Origin: Nocardioides soli | GTDB lineage: Bacteria; Actinomycetota; Actinomycetes; Propionibacteriales; Nocardioidaceae | Reading direction: 5' to 3' | DNA length: 64,000 nucleotides | NCBI RefSeq assembly: GCF_014191495.1 | Contig: NZ_JACHWR010000001.1 | Location: forward strand, 1,178,001-1,242,000 | Part shown: in pieces, positions 8,351-17,675 of the stretch | How the letters are laid out: each line of letters starts with the position of its first letter | How positions within the stretch are numbered: position 1 is the stretch's first letter | Made by a program: the position numbers and the translations under genes | Notes under the pieces: generated by a model | The model's database searches: none | What the model was told of the DNA's origin: nothing | The model's input: only the letters and a program-made list of their open reading frames with translations

Positions 8351-11300
8351 TCAGCGGGCGTGCACCACGAACGGCGCCGTGACGACGCTGCCGTCGGCGA
8401 GGCGGAACTGCGCCCACAGTCGGTAGCCGCCCGGCACCTCGAACCGCGCGTGCAGATCGAGCTCGGGCCCGAACTCCGTGCCCGGCAGCGCCGGCACCGG
8501 CCGCCCGCGGCCGTCGAAGGTCTCTGCGTGCCGGTGCTGGAAGCGGCTGCCGTCCGCGCGCAGCACCACGACGTGGCCGGCGGCGCCGAGGTACGGCGCG
8601 AGGTCGTCGACCGGGGCACCGGTCGCGGCATCAGCGAAGCTCAGCGTGAAGTCGCTGGTCTCCGCGACATGGGCCTCGCCGTCGAGCGTGATGCGCAGGC
8701 CGCCGACCGTGGCCTCGCGTACGTCGTCGGCCGGCAGCGACTCGGCCGGCGGTGGGTCGCCCGCCACGGTGACCCGGTGTGCGTCCAGCACGTCGGCCAT
8801 CTCGCCCTGCTGGCGGAACTCCGTGTGCAGCGTGTACTCCCCCGCCGTCGGGAAGGTCACCACCACCCCGAGCACGCCGTCCTCGCCCGTGGGCTCCGCG
8901 TGCAGGTGCGCGAAGGTGCCGAGGTCGGCGCGGGTCACGATCAGGTGCATCCAGACCTGGTGGGTGCGCACGAGGTCGTCGACCGGCTCGCCGGTGTCGG
9001 CGTCGCGCACGGTCACCGTGACCGGGGTCGGCGCGCCCGGCGCGACGTCGGACGGCACGTCGTACGACACCGTGAGGCCGGCGTCGTGAGCGCTCACCGG
9101 GGGTACGTCGGTGCGCTCCATCGTGCTCATCTGCGGTCGCATCGGCATGCCCATGCCCTCCGACCAGGTGAGCACGCCGTTCATGCCCCGCTCGGCCTGG
9201 TCGGTGCGGCTCAGCCAGGTGAAGCCGACGCCGACCGCGATGGCGAGCAGGGCGATGCCGGCCAGGTAGCTCCAGTCGGCGAGCCGCGCGCGGCCGGCCG
9301 AGCCCTTGGGGGGCTTCCGCAGCCGCAGCGCGTTGGTGACGACGCTGACCGAGCTCATCGCCATCGCGGCGCTCGCCAGCACCGGGTCGAGCAGCAGGCC
9401 GTCCCACCAGTACAGGGCACCGGCGGCGACCGGGATCAGCAGCACGTTGTAGGCGAACGCCCAGGTGAGTCCCTGCTTGATCGTCGTCACGGTCCGGCGC
9501 GACAGCTCGATCGCCGACACGATGCCGTGCAGGTCGCCGCCGACCAGGGTGATGTCGGAGGCCGCGATCGCCACGTCGGTGCCGGTGCCGATCGCGATGC
9601 CGAGGTCGGCCCGCGCGAGCGCCGGTGCGTCGTTGACGCCGTCGCCGACCATCGCGACGACCTGGCCGGCGGCCTGCAGCCCGGCGATGCGCGCGGCCTT
9701 GTCCGCGGGGCGTACGTCGGCCATCACGTGGTCGATGCCGACCTCCGCGGCGACGGTCCGGGCGGTCTCCTCGTGGTCGCCGGTGACCATCCAGACGTCG
9801 AGGCCCATCGCCTTCAGGTCGGCGACGGCCCGAGCCGACGACGGCTTCACGGCGTCGGCGACGGTGACCCGTCCGGCGTACCGGCCGTCGACCGCGACCC
9901 GGATGCCGGCGCCATCGGATCCGGCGAGGGCGATCCCGTGCGCGGCGAGGTGGGCCGCGTTGCCGGCCAGCACGGTGCGGCCGGCGATCTCGGCCACCAC
10001 GCCGTGGCCGGGCACCGAGTCGAAGCTCGTGGTCGGGGGCACCGTGAGCCCGCGCTCGCGGGCGCCGCGGACGATCGCCTCGCCCACCGGGTGCTCGCTG
10101 CCGACCTCGGCCGCCGCGACCAGCGCGAGCAGCTCGTCGGCGTCCCAGCCGTCGGCCGGAGCCACCTCGGCCAGCTCGGGCCGGCCGACCGTGATCGTGC
10201 CGGTCTTGTCGAGCACCACGGCCGTGAGCCGGCGCGCGGTCTCCAGGGCGGCGCCGTCGCCGACCAGGATGCCCAGCTCGGCGGCCTTGCCGGTGCCGAC
10301 CATGACGGCGACCGGCGTCGCCAGCCCGAGCGCGCACGGGCAGGCGATGATCAGCACCGCGACCGTCGTACCGATCGCCAGCGTCAGCCGGTCGGCCTCC
10401 GGCCCGAACAGCAGCCAGGCCAGGAACGTCAGCAGCGCGACGACCAGCACCGCGGGCACGAACCACGCCGACACCCGGTCGGCCAGCCGCTGCATCGGCG
10501 GAGCCGAGCCCTGCGCCTCCTCGACCAGCCGGACGATCTGCGCGAGCGTGCTGTCGGCGCCGACGGCCGTGGTGCGGACGACGAGGCTGCCGGTGGTGTT
10601 GACCGTGGCGCCGATGACCGGATCGCCGACGCCCTTGTCGACCGGGACGCTCTCGCCGGTCAGCATCGACTCGTCCACGGCCGAGCGCCCCTCGGTCACG
10701 ACCCCGTCGACCGGCAGCTTCTCGCCCGGGCGGACCCGCACCAGGTCACCGACCACCACGTCGGCGACGGGGACGTCGACCTCCACGCCGTCGCGCAGCA
10801 CACGAGCGGTCGTCGGCGCCAGCCCGACCAGCGCCCGGATCGACGACGCCGTGCGCTTCTTGGCCTTCAGCTCCAGCCAGCGGCCCATCAGCACCAGCGC
10901 GACGACGATCAGCGCGGTCTCGAAGTACAGGTGCAGCGGCAGGCCCCACCGCTCCGCGAGGCCGGGCCAGAGCGTGACGAAGGCGCTGTAGCCGAACGCC
11001 ACGCCGGTGCCGAGCGCGACCAGCGTGTCCATGCTGGTGGCCCGGTGCCTGGCGTTGCGCCAGGCGCGGCGGTAGATGTCCTGTCCCGCCCAGAACTGGA
11101 CCACGGTGGCGACCACGAGCAGGAGCGGCATCAGCCAGTCCATCGTGTCGAGATGGAGCGGGACGTACATGATCCCCATCAGCGCCAGGCCGACGGCGAG
11201 CGCGACCTGCCACCTGCGCCGCAGCCGGCCGATCTCCACGTCGCGACGGGCGTCGAGCTCGTCGATCGGGTCGGCCGCGGGGGCCGAGCTGTCGGCGGCG

Positions 11301-11560
11301 GGGTGGTCCGCCGCCGGAGGCTCGGCCTGGCGCAACGTGCCGGCGTACCCCGCCTTCTCGACGGCGGCGGCGAGCGCCGTGGCGTCGACCACGGCGGGGT
11401 CGTAGGCGACGGAGGCGGTCTCGTTGGCCAGGTTCACCGACGCCGACTCGACCCCGTCGACCCGGGAGAGCGCCTTCTGCACGCGGTTGACGCAGGACGC
11501 GCAGGTCATCCCCTCGATGTCGAGGGTGGACTCGACGAGCGGCTGGGTCTCGGTGGTCAT
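8351..11560 (-). CDS. copA: Copper-translocating P-type ATPase with a large extra C-terminal domain
   Basis: A 1069-residue heavy-metal P1B ATPase. Order of parts: heavy-metal-associated domain with GMTCASC (17-23); membrane helices from about 118; TGES (about 300) in the actuator domain; CPCALG (about 405), the Cu+ transport motif; DKTGT phosphorylation site (about 449); [18 protein letters not shown] (about 637); last membrane helix near 765-785. CPC and the neighbouring CopZ support copper(I) export. Unusually, about 285 residues follow the last helix, starting with a Met-rich segment ([13 protein letters not shown]) and then two Ig/YtkA-like modules carrying MHLIVT...FAHLHAEP and HVVVLR...FQHRHAETF. 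By topology this tail may face outside and bind copper. Typical CopA is 730-800 residues. The ATG at 11560 is chosen; 34 bases separate it from copZ. Confidence 0.93.
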   Translation of the reverse strand: MTTETQPLVESTLDIEGMTCASCVNRVQKALSRVDGVESASVNLANETASVAYDPAVVDATALAAAVEKAGYAGTLRQAEPPAADHPAADSSAPAADPIDELDARRDVEIGRLRRRWQVALAVGLALMGIMYVPLHLDTMDWLMPLLLVVATVVQFWAGQDIYRRAWRNARHRATSMDTLVALGTGVAFGYSAFVTLWPGLAERWGLPLHLYFETALIVVALVLMGRWLELKAKKRTASSIRALVGLAPTTARVLRDGVEVDVPVADVVVGDLVRVRPGEKLPVDGVVTEGRSAVDESMLTGESVPVDKGVGDPVIGATVNTTGSLVVRTTAVGADSTLAQIVRLVEEAQGSAPPMQRLADRVSAWFVPAVLVVALLTFLAWLLFGPEADRLTLAIGTTVAVLIIACPCALGLATPVAVMVGTGKAAELGILVGDGAALETARRLTAVVLDKTGTITVGRPELAEVAPADGWDADELLALVAAAEVGSEHPVGEAIVRGARERGLTVPPTTSFDSVPGHGVVAEIAGRTVLAGNAAHLAAHGIALAGSDGAGIRVAVDGRYAGRVTVADAVKPSSARAVADLKAMGLDVWMVTGDHEETARTVAAEVGIDHVMADVRPADKAARIAGLQAAGQVVAMVGDGVNDAPALARADLGIAIGTGTDVAIAASDITLVGGDLHGIVSAIELSRRTVTTIKQGLTWAFAYNVLLIPVAAGALYWWDGLLLDPVLASAAMAMSSVSVVTNALRLRKPPKGSAGRARLADWSYLAGIALLAIAVGVGFTWLSRTDQAERGMNGVLTWSEGMGMPMRPQMSTMERTDVPPVSAHDAGLTVSYDVPSDVAPGAPTPVTVTVRDADTGEPVDDLVRTHQVWMHLIVTRADLGTFAHLHAEPTGEDGVLGVVVTFPTAGEYTLHTEFRQQGEMADVLDAHRVTVAGDPPPAESLPADDVREATVGGLRITLDGEAHVAETSDFTLSFADAATGAPVDDLAPYLGAAGHVVVLRADGSRFQHRHAETFDGRGRPVPALPGTEFGPELDLHARFEVPGGYRLWAQFRLADGSVVTAPFVVHAR

Positions 11561-11594
11561 GCGGTCTGCGCTCCTCCGGCGGGTTCGGGCGCTC

Positions 11595-11807
11595 TCAGGA
11601 GGCCAGCTCGTAGCCGGCCTCGTCGATCGCCGCGGCGACCTCGACGTCGTCGAGCGGGCGGCCCGACCGTACGGTGACGTCACCGGTGGCCAGGTCGACC
11701 TGGACGTCGCTGACGCCGTCCAGCGAGCCGAGCTCGCGGGTCACCGCGCCGACGCAGTGGTCGCAGGTCATGCCGTGCACCCGGTAGGTGCGGGTGGTCG
11801 TCTCCAT
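11595..11807 (-). CDS. copZ: CopZ-type copper chaperone (heavy-metal-associated domain)
   Basis: A single heavy-metal-associated domain of 70 residues with HGMTCDHC, the Cu(I)-binding MxCxxC motif, near residues 12-18. It would carry copper to the ATPase encoded 34 bases downstream. Three ATG codons are possible (11819, 11810, 11807). The last is preferred because GGAGG lies five bases before it; the first sits almost on the operator. The gene heads the copZ-copA transcript and is preceded by two CsoR-like palindromes, so it is probably copper-induced. Confidence 0.88.
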   Translation of the reverse strand: METTTRTYRVHGMTCDHCVGAVTRELGSLDGVSDVQVDLATGDVTVRSGRPLDDVEVAAAIDEAGYELAS

Positions 11808-11821
11808 CATCTCCTCCATTC

Positions 11822-11870
11822 TACCCCCAGGGGGTATCAGGGAGTCGACGATACATACCCCCTAGAGGTA
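11822..11870. promoter_or_regulatory. Two CsoR-like operator palindromes upstream of copZ-copA
   Basis: Two 15-bp palindromic sites, TACCCCCAGGGGGTA (11822-11836) and TACCCCCTAGAGGTA (11856-11870), lie with centres 34 bp apart immediately upstream of copZ. They match the TACCCC-GGGGTA pattern of actinobacterial CsoR repressor sites. No csoR gene is in the window, so the repressor must be elsewhere. Confidence 0.75.
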
Positions 11871-11918
11871 CATGCAAGGGTGATGTCGGCCGCAACGGGG
11901 CGATAGCCACAGACGATC

Positions 11919-11947
11919 TGGTCGTTCCGGGCGGTCCGGAACGACCA
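11919..11947 (-). terminator. Strong hairpin, probable terminator
   Basis: Perfect 12-bp arms TGGTCGTTCCGG (11919-11930) and their complement (11936-11947) enclose a 5-base loop. The site lies downstream of the rlmC-dksA-like-46-residue gene run on the minus strand and upstream of the copZ promoter, where a terminator is expected. Confidence 0.7.
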
Positions 11948-12010
11948 CACCGCCACTGGGTATCCCCCCGGTCGACCCCTCGCGAGAGGGCTGGCAGGTG
12001 TGGCTGGAGG

Positions 12011-12058
12011 CGTGGCAGGTGGCGTGGCAGGTGGTGTGGCAGGTGGTGTGGCAGGTCA
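12011..12058. repeat. Four tandem 12-bp units
   Basis: Units of the form YGTGGCAGGTGG at 12011, 12023, 12035 and 12047, with a degenerate GTGGCTGGAGG and CTGGCAGGTG just before them. The last unit contains the stop codon (12056-12058) of the small minus-strand gene next to it. Confidence 0.85.
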
Positions 12059-12196
12059 GTCGGCGCTGACGACGCGCAGCACCCGGGCGTCGTGGACGAG
12101 CTGGCGGTGCTGGGCGCGGCGCAGGCGGTCGAGCCGCCGCTGCTTCTCGTCCGCGGTGAGCGAGCGCCACTCGCGGCGCGATTCCCTGCGCGTCAT
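12056..12196 (-). CDS. Hypothetical small basic protein
   Basis: A 46-residue, strongly basic protein (MTRRESRREWRSLTADEKQR, then a helix rich in Arg and Leu, ending VLRVVSAD). No family is recognised. The ATG at 12196 has GGAGGG just upstream, although only two bases away. It follows the DksA-like gene on the same strand after 55 bases and is closed by the tandem 12-bp repeat and then the hairpin at 11919-11947. The amino-acid pattern is protein-like, but the gene is short and unproven. Confidence 0.5.
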   Translation of the reverse strand: MTRRESRREWRSLTADEKQRRLDRLRRAQHRQLVHDARVLRVVSAD

Positions 12197-12251
12197 GCCC
12201 TCCAGGAGCGACGCAGCGTCCGCCAGATACCTCGGAGTCGGGCGAGCGGGC

Positions 12252-12596
12252 TCAGCGGCGGGTCGAGGCGCAGGCGACGCAGCGGGCCGCGGCCGGGCGC
12301 GCCTCGAGGCGTCCGGCGGGGATGGTCGCACCACAGTCGACGCAGACGCCGTACCGGCCGGCGGCGAGCCGGGCGAGGGCGGCGTCGACCTCCTCCAGCT
12401 GCGCCTCGGCCTGGCGCACCAGGGCACCCACCTGCGAGCGCTCGAAGGCGATCGTCGTGCCCTCGGGGTCGTGCTCGTCGTCGGCGTTGGAGTCCTTCGA
12501 GGCCTCGACGAAGCCGCGGTAGTCGCCGCGCAGATCGGCCAGCCGCCTGACCGTCCGCAGGCGCTCCTCCTCCAACCGGGCACGGTCGCCGGTCAC
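12252..12596 (-). CDS. TraR/DksA family zinc-finger protein
   Basis: A 114-residue protein with an N-terminal helical region (1-70) and a C-terminal C4 zinc finger: CVDCGATIPAGRLEARP followed by CVAC. This is the DksA/TraR pattern; such proteins bind RNA polymerase through its secondary channel. The GTG at 12596 overlaps the stop of rlmC by 4 bp, so the two are translationally coupled. The acidic tip residues of true DksA cannot be judged with confidence, so the regulatory effect remains open. Confidence 0.85.
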   Translation of the reverse strand: MTGDRARLEEERLRTVRRLADLRGDYRGFVEASKDSNADDEHDPEGTTIAFERSQVGALVRQAEAQLEEVDAALARLAAGRYGVCVDCGATIPAGRLEARPAAARCVACASTRR

Positions 12597-13717
12597 GACC
12601 GCTCCAGCAGCGTCAGCACCTCGTAGTGGGCGGTGTTGGGGAACATGTCGAGCAGCTGCCCGCGCGCCGGCCGCAGCGAGGGCATCCGCGCGAGGTCCTG
12701 CGCGAGCGTGCGGGCGTTGCAGCTCGAGTAGAGGACGTGCCGCACGCCCGACGCCTCCAGCCAGCCAGCCAGCTCGGACCCGATGCCGCGGCGCGGCGGG
12801 TTCACCACGACCAGGTCGGGCGGAGCGATCGCGGCGAGGGCGTACGCCGTGGCGTCGCCCGCCTCGAAGCGGACCCGCGGGAGCCCGACCCCGGCGGCGC
12901 TCAGCGTGGCGCTCGCGACCGCCTCGCGGCTCACCTCGATCCCGGTCACCTCGACGCCGGTGCCCGCCACCGCGAGCGCGAAGCCGCCGACGCCGCAGTA
13001 GAGGTCCCACACGGTCGCCGGCCCGACCTCCGCGACCCAGGCCCGGCCGCGCTCGTAGAGCTCGGCGGCCAGCGCGGTGTTGGTCTGGAAGAAGCTCTGC
13101 GGCCGCAGGTGGAGGTCGAGCCCGGCCACCCGCATCGTCAGCGTCTCCTGCTCGGTCAGCAGGAGCTCGCGGTCGCCCTCGAGGATCGCCTTGTGCTCGG
13201 GCTGCAGGTTGACGGAGGCGACCGCCAGCGCCGGCAGCGCCTCGCGCAGCGCCGGCAGGTGCTTGCGGATCCGGGCGACCGGCTCCTGGGAGCGCAGCAC
13301 GAACCGCACCATCAGCTCACCGTCCGGCGACTCGGTCACCAGCAGGTGCTTGAGCTCGCCGCGGCGGGCCGGCACGTCGTACGGCGTGAGCCTCGCCCGG
13401 CGCACGAACCCGGCCAGCACCGGCAGCGCCGCCCGGATGCCCGGGGTGTGCAGCGGGCAGTCCCGGAGGTCGACCCCGCCGCCCGTCGGGTCGAGGATGC
13501 CGAGCGTGGGCTCGTCGACCGTGCCGCTGACGACCATCTTGGCCTTGTTGCGGAAGCCCAGCTGCGCGCTCGCGACCGGCTCCCGCCAGCCCAGGCCCCG
13601 GTGGCCGCCCAGCAGCCCCTCGACGGTCCGCTGCTTGTCGACGAGCTGGGCGTCGTAGGGCAGCCCCAGCCAGCTGCACGAGCGGCAGCGACCGGCGTCG
13701 AAGTGGTGACAGAGCAT
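12593..13717 (-). CDS. rlmC: 23S rRNA (uracil-C5)-methyltransferase, RlmC/RumB type
   Basis: A 374-residue SAM-dependent RNA methyltransferase of the RumA/RumB/TrmA family, which places a methyl group on C5 of a uridine in 23S rRNA or tRNA. The N-terminus has the Fe-S cysteines CHHFDAGRCRSCSW (3, 11, 14), with a fourth in RDCPLHT. There is no TRAM domain, as in RlmC. The SAM-binding motif is VWDLYCGVGGFALAV, NPPRRG is the family motif, and the catalytic Cys lies in YSSCNARTLAQD. The ATG is at 13717. It is coupled to the DksA-like gene by a 4-bp overlap. The exact target uridine is not proven. Confidence 0.85.
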   Translation of the reverse strand: MLCHHFDAGRCRSCSWLGLPYDAQLVDKQRTVEGLLGGHRGLGWREPVASAQLGFRNKAKMVVSGTVDEPTLGILDPTGGGVDLRDCPLHTPGIRAALPVLAGFVRRARLTPYDVPARRGELKHLLVTESPDGELMVRFVLRSQEPVARIRKHLPALREALPALAVASVNLQPEHKAILEGDRELLLTEQETLTMRVAGLDLHLRPQSFFQTNTALAAELYERGRAWVAEVGPATVWDLYCGVGGFALAVAGTGVEVTGIEVSREAVASATLSAAGVGLPRVRFEAGDATAYALAAIAPPDLVVVNPPRRGIGSELAGWLEASGVRHVLYSSCNARTLAQDLARMPSLRPARGQLLDMFPNTAHYEVLTLLERS

Positions 13718-13755
13718 GGCCCGCCCAGGCTACGGGCCACCGCCCGGACGACGGA

Positions 13756-13805
13756 GGGTCGTGTGCCCGAGCCCGCGCCTCGGCGCGCCCTCGAGCACAC
13801 GACCC
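13756..13805 (-). terminator. Hairpin downstream of the M6 peptidase gene
   Basis: Arms GGGTCGTGTGC (13756-13766) and GCACACGACCC (13795-13805) are perfectly complementary over 11 bp with a 28-base GC-rich loop. A second small hairpin (GTCCCGA / TCGGGAC, about 13815-13830) lies between it and the gene end at 13846. Probable terminator for the peptidase gene. Confidence 0.55.
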
Positions 13806-13845
13806 CGATCGTCCCGATCCGTGGTCGGGACGCCTCAGCCGACCC

Positions 13846-16152
13846 TCAGTTGACCCGGACCGTCATGGTCCCCTTCTTGTCCTTGCTGGACAGGATCCGG
13901 ATCTTGGTGCCCGTGCCGGCGACGATGACGCTGCCCAGCGGGTTGTCCTCGTCGTAGTAGGCGTACGGGTCGGTGTCGTCGAACACCTTCACCCCCGGCC
14001 GCGACTTCTCCGTGATCGTCGTGCGCTGGGTGCCGCCGGCGGTCGCGGCCTCCCGGTGCAGGCTGATCTTGTCCGTCTTGTCGAGGCTGAACGGCGCGTC
14101 GAAGGACTGGATCCGGTTGCGGGCGACGGTCCCGTCGCTCCAGGTCAGCGCGTCGGGGTGGGCGTCGACCGGCAGGGCCTCGCCACCACCCGGGTGCTGC
14201 GTGGTGTTGTTGTCGGAGTAGAGCGTGTTGGCGTACCAGACCAGCAGGCCGTTCTGGTACGGGAAGCGCTCCACCTTGTCGGGCTTGGTGACCGTCCAGC
14301 CGAAGTTGTACGGGCCTTCCTTCAGCGTGGTGTCGTAGCCGGCGTACTGCCGGTTCTCGGCCAGGTAGTAGTGCTCGTACGGCACCGTGTAGCTGCCGTC
14401 GGTGACGACGACGAACCCGTCCCTGGTCCAGCCGGGCGCGCCGTCCTCCACCCCGGTCGTCAGGGCGCTGCCGACCGCGACGTCGTCGACCTTGAACCCG
14501 ATCTCGTGGTACGCCGCGTCGTTGACCATCCGGAACCGCAGCTGCGCGTCCTGCCCGGCGTACGCCGCGAGGTCGGCCGTCAGGTCCACCCAGGCGTCAC
14601 CGCTGCTGCCGGTGATGCCCTCGCCGTCGTTCTGGTTGTTCGGGTCGGCGTTCGTCGACAGGTTGGTCGGCACCGGCGTGAACGTCGAGCCGCCGTCGGT
14701 CGAGATCTCGGCGTAGGCGTAGTCCCAGTCGGTCTCGATCGAGTAGTTGACCTTGGCCGTGAGCTGGCCGCCCGCGGGGACCGTGAAGTCCGGGCTCGTC
14801 ACGGTGGCCGTGCGCTCGTCACCCTGACCGGAATAGAGGTACTTCGACCCCGAGGCCGCGTCGCCGACGTCGACCTTCTCCTCGCCGGGCGGCAGGTTCA
14901 CCAGCACGGCCTGGGCGTTCTTGGTCGCGTGGTACGACGGGCCGAGCTTCAGCTCGGCGCGGCGGCCGGCCGCGACCTGGGCGTAGTCGAGCCAGCCGAG
15001 GAAGAGCTTCTCGGTGGCACCCATGTGGTTGGGCGTGGTGCCGATGGCGTTGGCGTCCTGGTGGCTCATCCAGGAGCCCGAGCTCATCAGGTTCCAGAAG
15101 CCGGTGCCGTTCTCGCCGCCGTTGGTGTCGTAGTAGTCCGGCAGGCCGAGGTCGTGGGCGAACTCGTGCGCGAAGACGCCGAGACCGCCGTTCTCCGGCT
15201 CGGTCGTGTAGTCGCGGATCCACAGGCCGGTGTTGCCGATCTGGATGCCGCCGAACTTGGCGTTCGCGGGGCCGTCGGTGCGGTTGGGGTTGACGTACCA
15301 GCGGTGCGACCAGATCGCCCACTCGGGCGCACCGGCCTCCTCGCCCTCACCGGCGTGGATCGCCTGGAAGTGGTCGATGTAGCCGTCCGGCTCGTTGAAG
15401 TCGCCGTCGCCGTCGTAGTCGAACCGGTCCCAGATGTCGTACTGCTGGAGGTAGGCCTTGATGTCGGCGTCGCTCTTGCCGGCCGCCTTCTGCGCGTCGT
15501 ACCAGGCCGTGGCGCTGTCGCCGATGAAGCGGGTCATGTCCACGTTGGACTCGGTCTGGCCGTAGCTGGCCTCGTTGTTCGGCACCCGCACCCAGTCGGA
15601 CACGTCGCCCTCGAGGTCGAAGCGGCCGCTGGACATCTCCTTGTAGGCGTCCTTGAACGACTCGCCGTCCTGCTCCGGCATGCCGTTGAAGAACATGTCG
15701 AGGAAGTGCTGGCGGTCGAAGTCGGGCTTCCAGTACGTGCTGTTGTCGTCGGGCCCCGGCTCCGGGATCTCCCCGGCGGCCGGGCCGGCCGGCGCGTCCG
15801 GGAAGCGCTGGTCGACGGTGTCGCCGAAGTCGACCAGGAAGGTGAGCAGCTGGGCGGTCTCCTGGGTGCCGTACTCGACCCACTGGCCCTTGCCGACCTT
15901 GACCGCCCGCGAGCCGCTGCGGTTCTTGACCTCGCGCTTGCCGGTGGCGACCAGCTCGACCGCCTTCTCCTTCAGCGCGCGCCGCTTCGCCTCGAGGGGA
16001 TCGCGGCGGTCGTCCTTCTTGTGGGGTGCTAGTTGCTGGGCGGCCGGCACGGAGTCGGCCGGCGGGCTCGCCGTGGCCTGTCCGGGCATGACGACGGCCG
16101 CGAGCGAAAGACTCGCGGCCGCACCGATGACGCCCGAGATGCGTCGCTTCAA
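13846..16152 (-). CDS. Secreted M6-family (immune inhibitor A-like) metalloprotease
   Basis: A 768-residue exported protease. The TTG at 16152 is the best start: GGAGGA lies six bases upstream and translation gives a signal peptide (LKRRISGVIGAAASLSLAAV, cleavage near ATAS). A propeptide-like charged region is followed by the catalytic domain with FAHEFAHDLGLPDYYDT, the HExxHxxGxxD zinc motif of M6 peptidases, and a downstream Met-turn-like NLMSSGSWM. The C-terminal part has jelly-roll segments with PDFTVPAGGQL and an aspartate-rich QYDIWDRFDYDGDGDFNEPD calcium-type stretch before the active site. InhA of Bacillus is the best-known relative, but environmental actinobacteria carry such enzymes for general protein degradation. 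It stands alone with a 186-base upstream region. Confidence 0.88.
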   Translation of the reverse strand: MKRRISGVIGAAASLSLAAVVMPGQATASPPADSVPAAQQLAPHKKDDRRDPLEAKRRALKEKAVELVATGKREVKNRSGSRAVKVGKGQWVEYGTQETAQLLTFLVDFGDTVDQRFPDAPAGPAAGEIPEPGPDDNSTYWKPDFDRQHFLDMFFNGMPEQDGESFKDAYKEMSSGRFDLEGDVSDWVRVPNNEASYGQTESNVDMTRFIGDSATAWYDAQKAAGKSDADIKAYLQQYDIWDRFDYDGDGDFNEPDGYIDHFQAIHAGEGEEAGAPEWAIWSHRWYVNPNRTDGPANAKFGGIQIGNTGLWIRDYTTEPENGGLGVFAHEFAHDLGLPDYYDTNGGENGTGFWNLMSSGSWMSHQDANAIGTTPNHMGATEKLFLGWLDYAQVAAGRRAELKLGPSYHATKNAQAVLVNLPPGEEKVDVGDAASGSKYLYSGQGDERTATVTSPDFTVPAGGQLTAKVNYSIETDWDYAYAEISTDGGSTFTPVPTNLSTNADPNNQNDGEGITGSSGDAWVDLTADLAAYAGQDAQLRFRMVNDAAYHEIGFKVDDVAVGSALTTGVEDGAPGWTRDGFVVVTDGSYTVPYEHYYLAENRQYAGYDTTLKEGPYNFGWTVTKPDKVERFPYQNGLLVWYANTLYSDNNTTQHPGGGEALPVDAHPDALTWSDGTVARNRIQSFDAPFSLDKTDKISLHREAATAGGTQRTTITEKSRPGVKVFDDTDPYAYYDEDNPLGSVIVAGTGTKIRILSSKDKKGTMTVRVN

Positions 16153-16247
16153 GATATTTCCTCCGAGAGTTGTCCGGCGCCCCCGAGTGGACGCCGTGCG
16201 GGCCCCGATGCCCACGATCCGCACCCCATCACGCACCTTCGGCCCGT

Positions 16248-16272
16248 GTAAAGACCCTCCCGCGTAAAGACC
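16248..16272. promoter_or_regulatory. Paired direct repeats upstream of the M6 peptidase
   Basis: The 9-mer GTAAAGACC occurs at 16248-16256 and 16264-16272, 16 bp apart, in the AT-richer part of the region between the BASS transporter and the M6 gene. This spacing suits a dimeric activator or repressor. Two AGATCT sites follow at about 16273 and 16285. No regulator can be named. Confidence 0.3.
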
Positions 16273-16338
16273 AGATCTCGCCAAGATCTTCGGCACGAGG
16301 CTCCGGCCACGCAAGGACCGGCTACCTATCGCCCCGGA

Positions 16339-17292
16339 TCATCGCCCCGGACGGGCCGGGAGCTCCGGCGACCGGACGGCCACCCGCTTCCACCGGCTCG
16401 ACAGGGCCAGGCCGGTCGTCACGTCCCACAGGCCCCAGAGCGCCGCGACGAAGGCGACCCCGCCCAGGTCGCCGAAGAAGCCGAGCGCCAGCACGAGCGC
16501 CAGGCCGGTGTTGCGCACCCCCAGCTCGAACGTCATCGCCCGCACCCCGGGCGCCGGCAGCCGCAGGCCGCGCCCGGTGCCGTAGCCGACCGCCAGCGAG
16601 AGGGCGTTCTGCACGACGATCGCGAGCGCGACGACGCCGACATAGTCGACGAAGATCGCGAACTGCCCGGCGAGCCCGCCCACGATGATCAGCAGGAGCA
16701 GCACCAGTGCCGCCGGCTCCACGAACCGGCGCGCCCGCGCGGCGAAGGCCGGGAACCGCCAGGCCACCAGCAGGCCGGCCGCGAACGGCAGCCCGATCAG
16801 CACGGCCACCTCGGCGACCATGTCCCAGGTGTCGATCGAGACGTCGCGGAGCAGATCGTCGGCGGCCGGGTTGAGCCCGCACCAGAACGCCACCGCGATC
16901 GGGGTGACCACCACGGCCAGCACGTTGGACGCGGCCGTCATCGAGATCGACAGCGCGACGTCGCCCCGGGCCCGGTGGGTGAGGATGTTGGAGAGGTTCC
17001 CGGCCGGGCAGCAGACGACCAGGATCATGCCGATCGCCACCGAGCCGCGCACGTCCAGGGCCAGCGTGAGCAGCACGGTGAGGGCCGGCATCACGAGGTA
17101 CTGCGCGACCAGGCCGGCGCCGACGACGACCGGACGGCGTACGACGTCGCGGAAGTCATCGAGCCGGGTGTCCAGGGCGACGCCGAAGAGGAAGACGGCG
17201 ATGATCGCCTTGGTCGCCAGCTGGAAGCCGTCGGACAGGTCGATCCGGAGCTCGTCGATGTCGGCGGCGAGCACGGACAGGTACGCCGTCAT
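16339..17292 (-). CDS. Bile acid:sodium symporter (BASS) family transporter
   Basis: A 317-residue membrane protein with about nine or ten hydrophobic helices. The segment MILVVCCPAGNLSNILTHRARGD matches the crossover region of BASS/SBF-type sodium symporters, which carries the sodium-binding Asn/Ser residues, and a second such region is FELGVRNTGLALVLAL. The family moves organic anions, including bile acids, pantoate, pyruvate and others, with sodium. No substrate can be deduced. The gene stands alone, starts at the ATG at 17292 and is followed by 186 bases before the M6 start. Confidence 0.85.
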   Translation of the reverse strand: MTAYLSVLAADIDELRIDLSDGFQLATKAIIAVFLFGVALDTRLDDFRDVVRRPVVVGAGLVAQYLVMPALTVLLTLALDVRGSVAIGMILVVCCPAGNLSNILTHRARGDVALSISMTAASNVLAVVVTPIAVAFWCGLNPAADDLLRDVSIDTWDMVAEVAVLIGLPFAAGLLVAWRFPAFAARARRFVEPAALVLLLLIIVGGLAGQFAIFVDYVGVVALAIVVQNALSLAVGYGTGRGLRLPAPGVRAMTFELGVRNTGLALVLALGFFGDLGGVAFVAALWGLWDVTTGLALSSRWKRVAVRSPELPARPGR

Positions 17293-17357
17293 GACCGGAC
17301 CCTAGCGATTCCGCGCCCGCCGGGACCCGGTCTTGACCCAGTCTCGACCGGGTCGGG

Positions 17358-17675
17358 TCAGGTCGCGGGCAGCTCGGTGTACGGCAGCGCGCAGATCGTC
17401 AGCACCCGCGCAACGATGCCGCCCTCGCGGGCCCGCACCTCGATCTCGGCGCCCGCCTCGCGGCACTGCCGCATCGCGACCGCCAGCACGCCGACGGCCA
17501 GGCTCGGGAAGAACTCGACGTCGGACAGGTCCACGACCAACGACGCGGTGTGCTGCCCGGTGTGCTTGGCCAGATCCTCACGGAAGACGGGGCCGGCGAG
17601 CTCGTCGACCGACCCCGCCACGAAGAGGACCTGCTGGTCGGCGTCGTACGCCGCGGCGTAGGGCTTCTCGTCCAC
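17358..17675 (-). CDS. STAS-domain protein (anti-sigma factor antagonist-like)
   Basis: A 105-residue protein that is one STAS domain, the fold of SpoIIAA/RsbV. The core LVVDLSDVEFFPSLAVGVL carries Ser58 at the position usually phosphorylated by the partner kinase. Such proteins release sigma factors from anti-sigma kinases or serve in stressosome-like signalling. The start is a GTG at 17675. No kinase or sigma gene is adjacent, so the partner is unknown. Confidence 0.8.
   Translation of the reverse strand: MDEKPYAAAYDADQQVLFVAGSVDELAGPVFREDLAKHTGQHTASLVVDLSDVEFFPSLAVGVLAVAMRQCREAGAEIEVRAREGGIVARVLTICALPYTELPAT

Noticed and set aside
8360..11677. A 1105-codon open frame on the plus strand opposite copA, and a similar 1024-codon frame opposite nrdJ
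   Set aside because: High GC leaves few stops in antisense frames. The translations are rich in Arg, Gly, His and Gln without any domain, while the minus frames encode clear families.
11862..12170. Open frame of 102 codons upstream of copZ on the minus strand
   Set aside because: It reads through the tandem repeat, a hairpin and an operator, giving a Thr-Cys-His repeat without family; the overlapping 46-residue frame fits better.
13846..16152. Immune inhibitor A as a virulence factor
   Set aside because: Only the M6 protease family is supported. Nothing else in the window suggests a pathogen.
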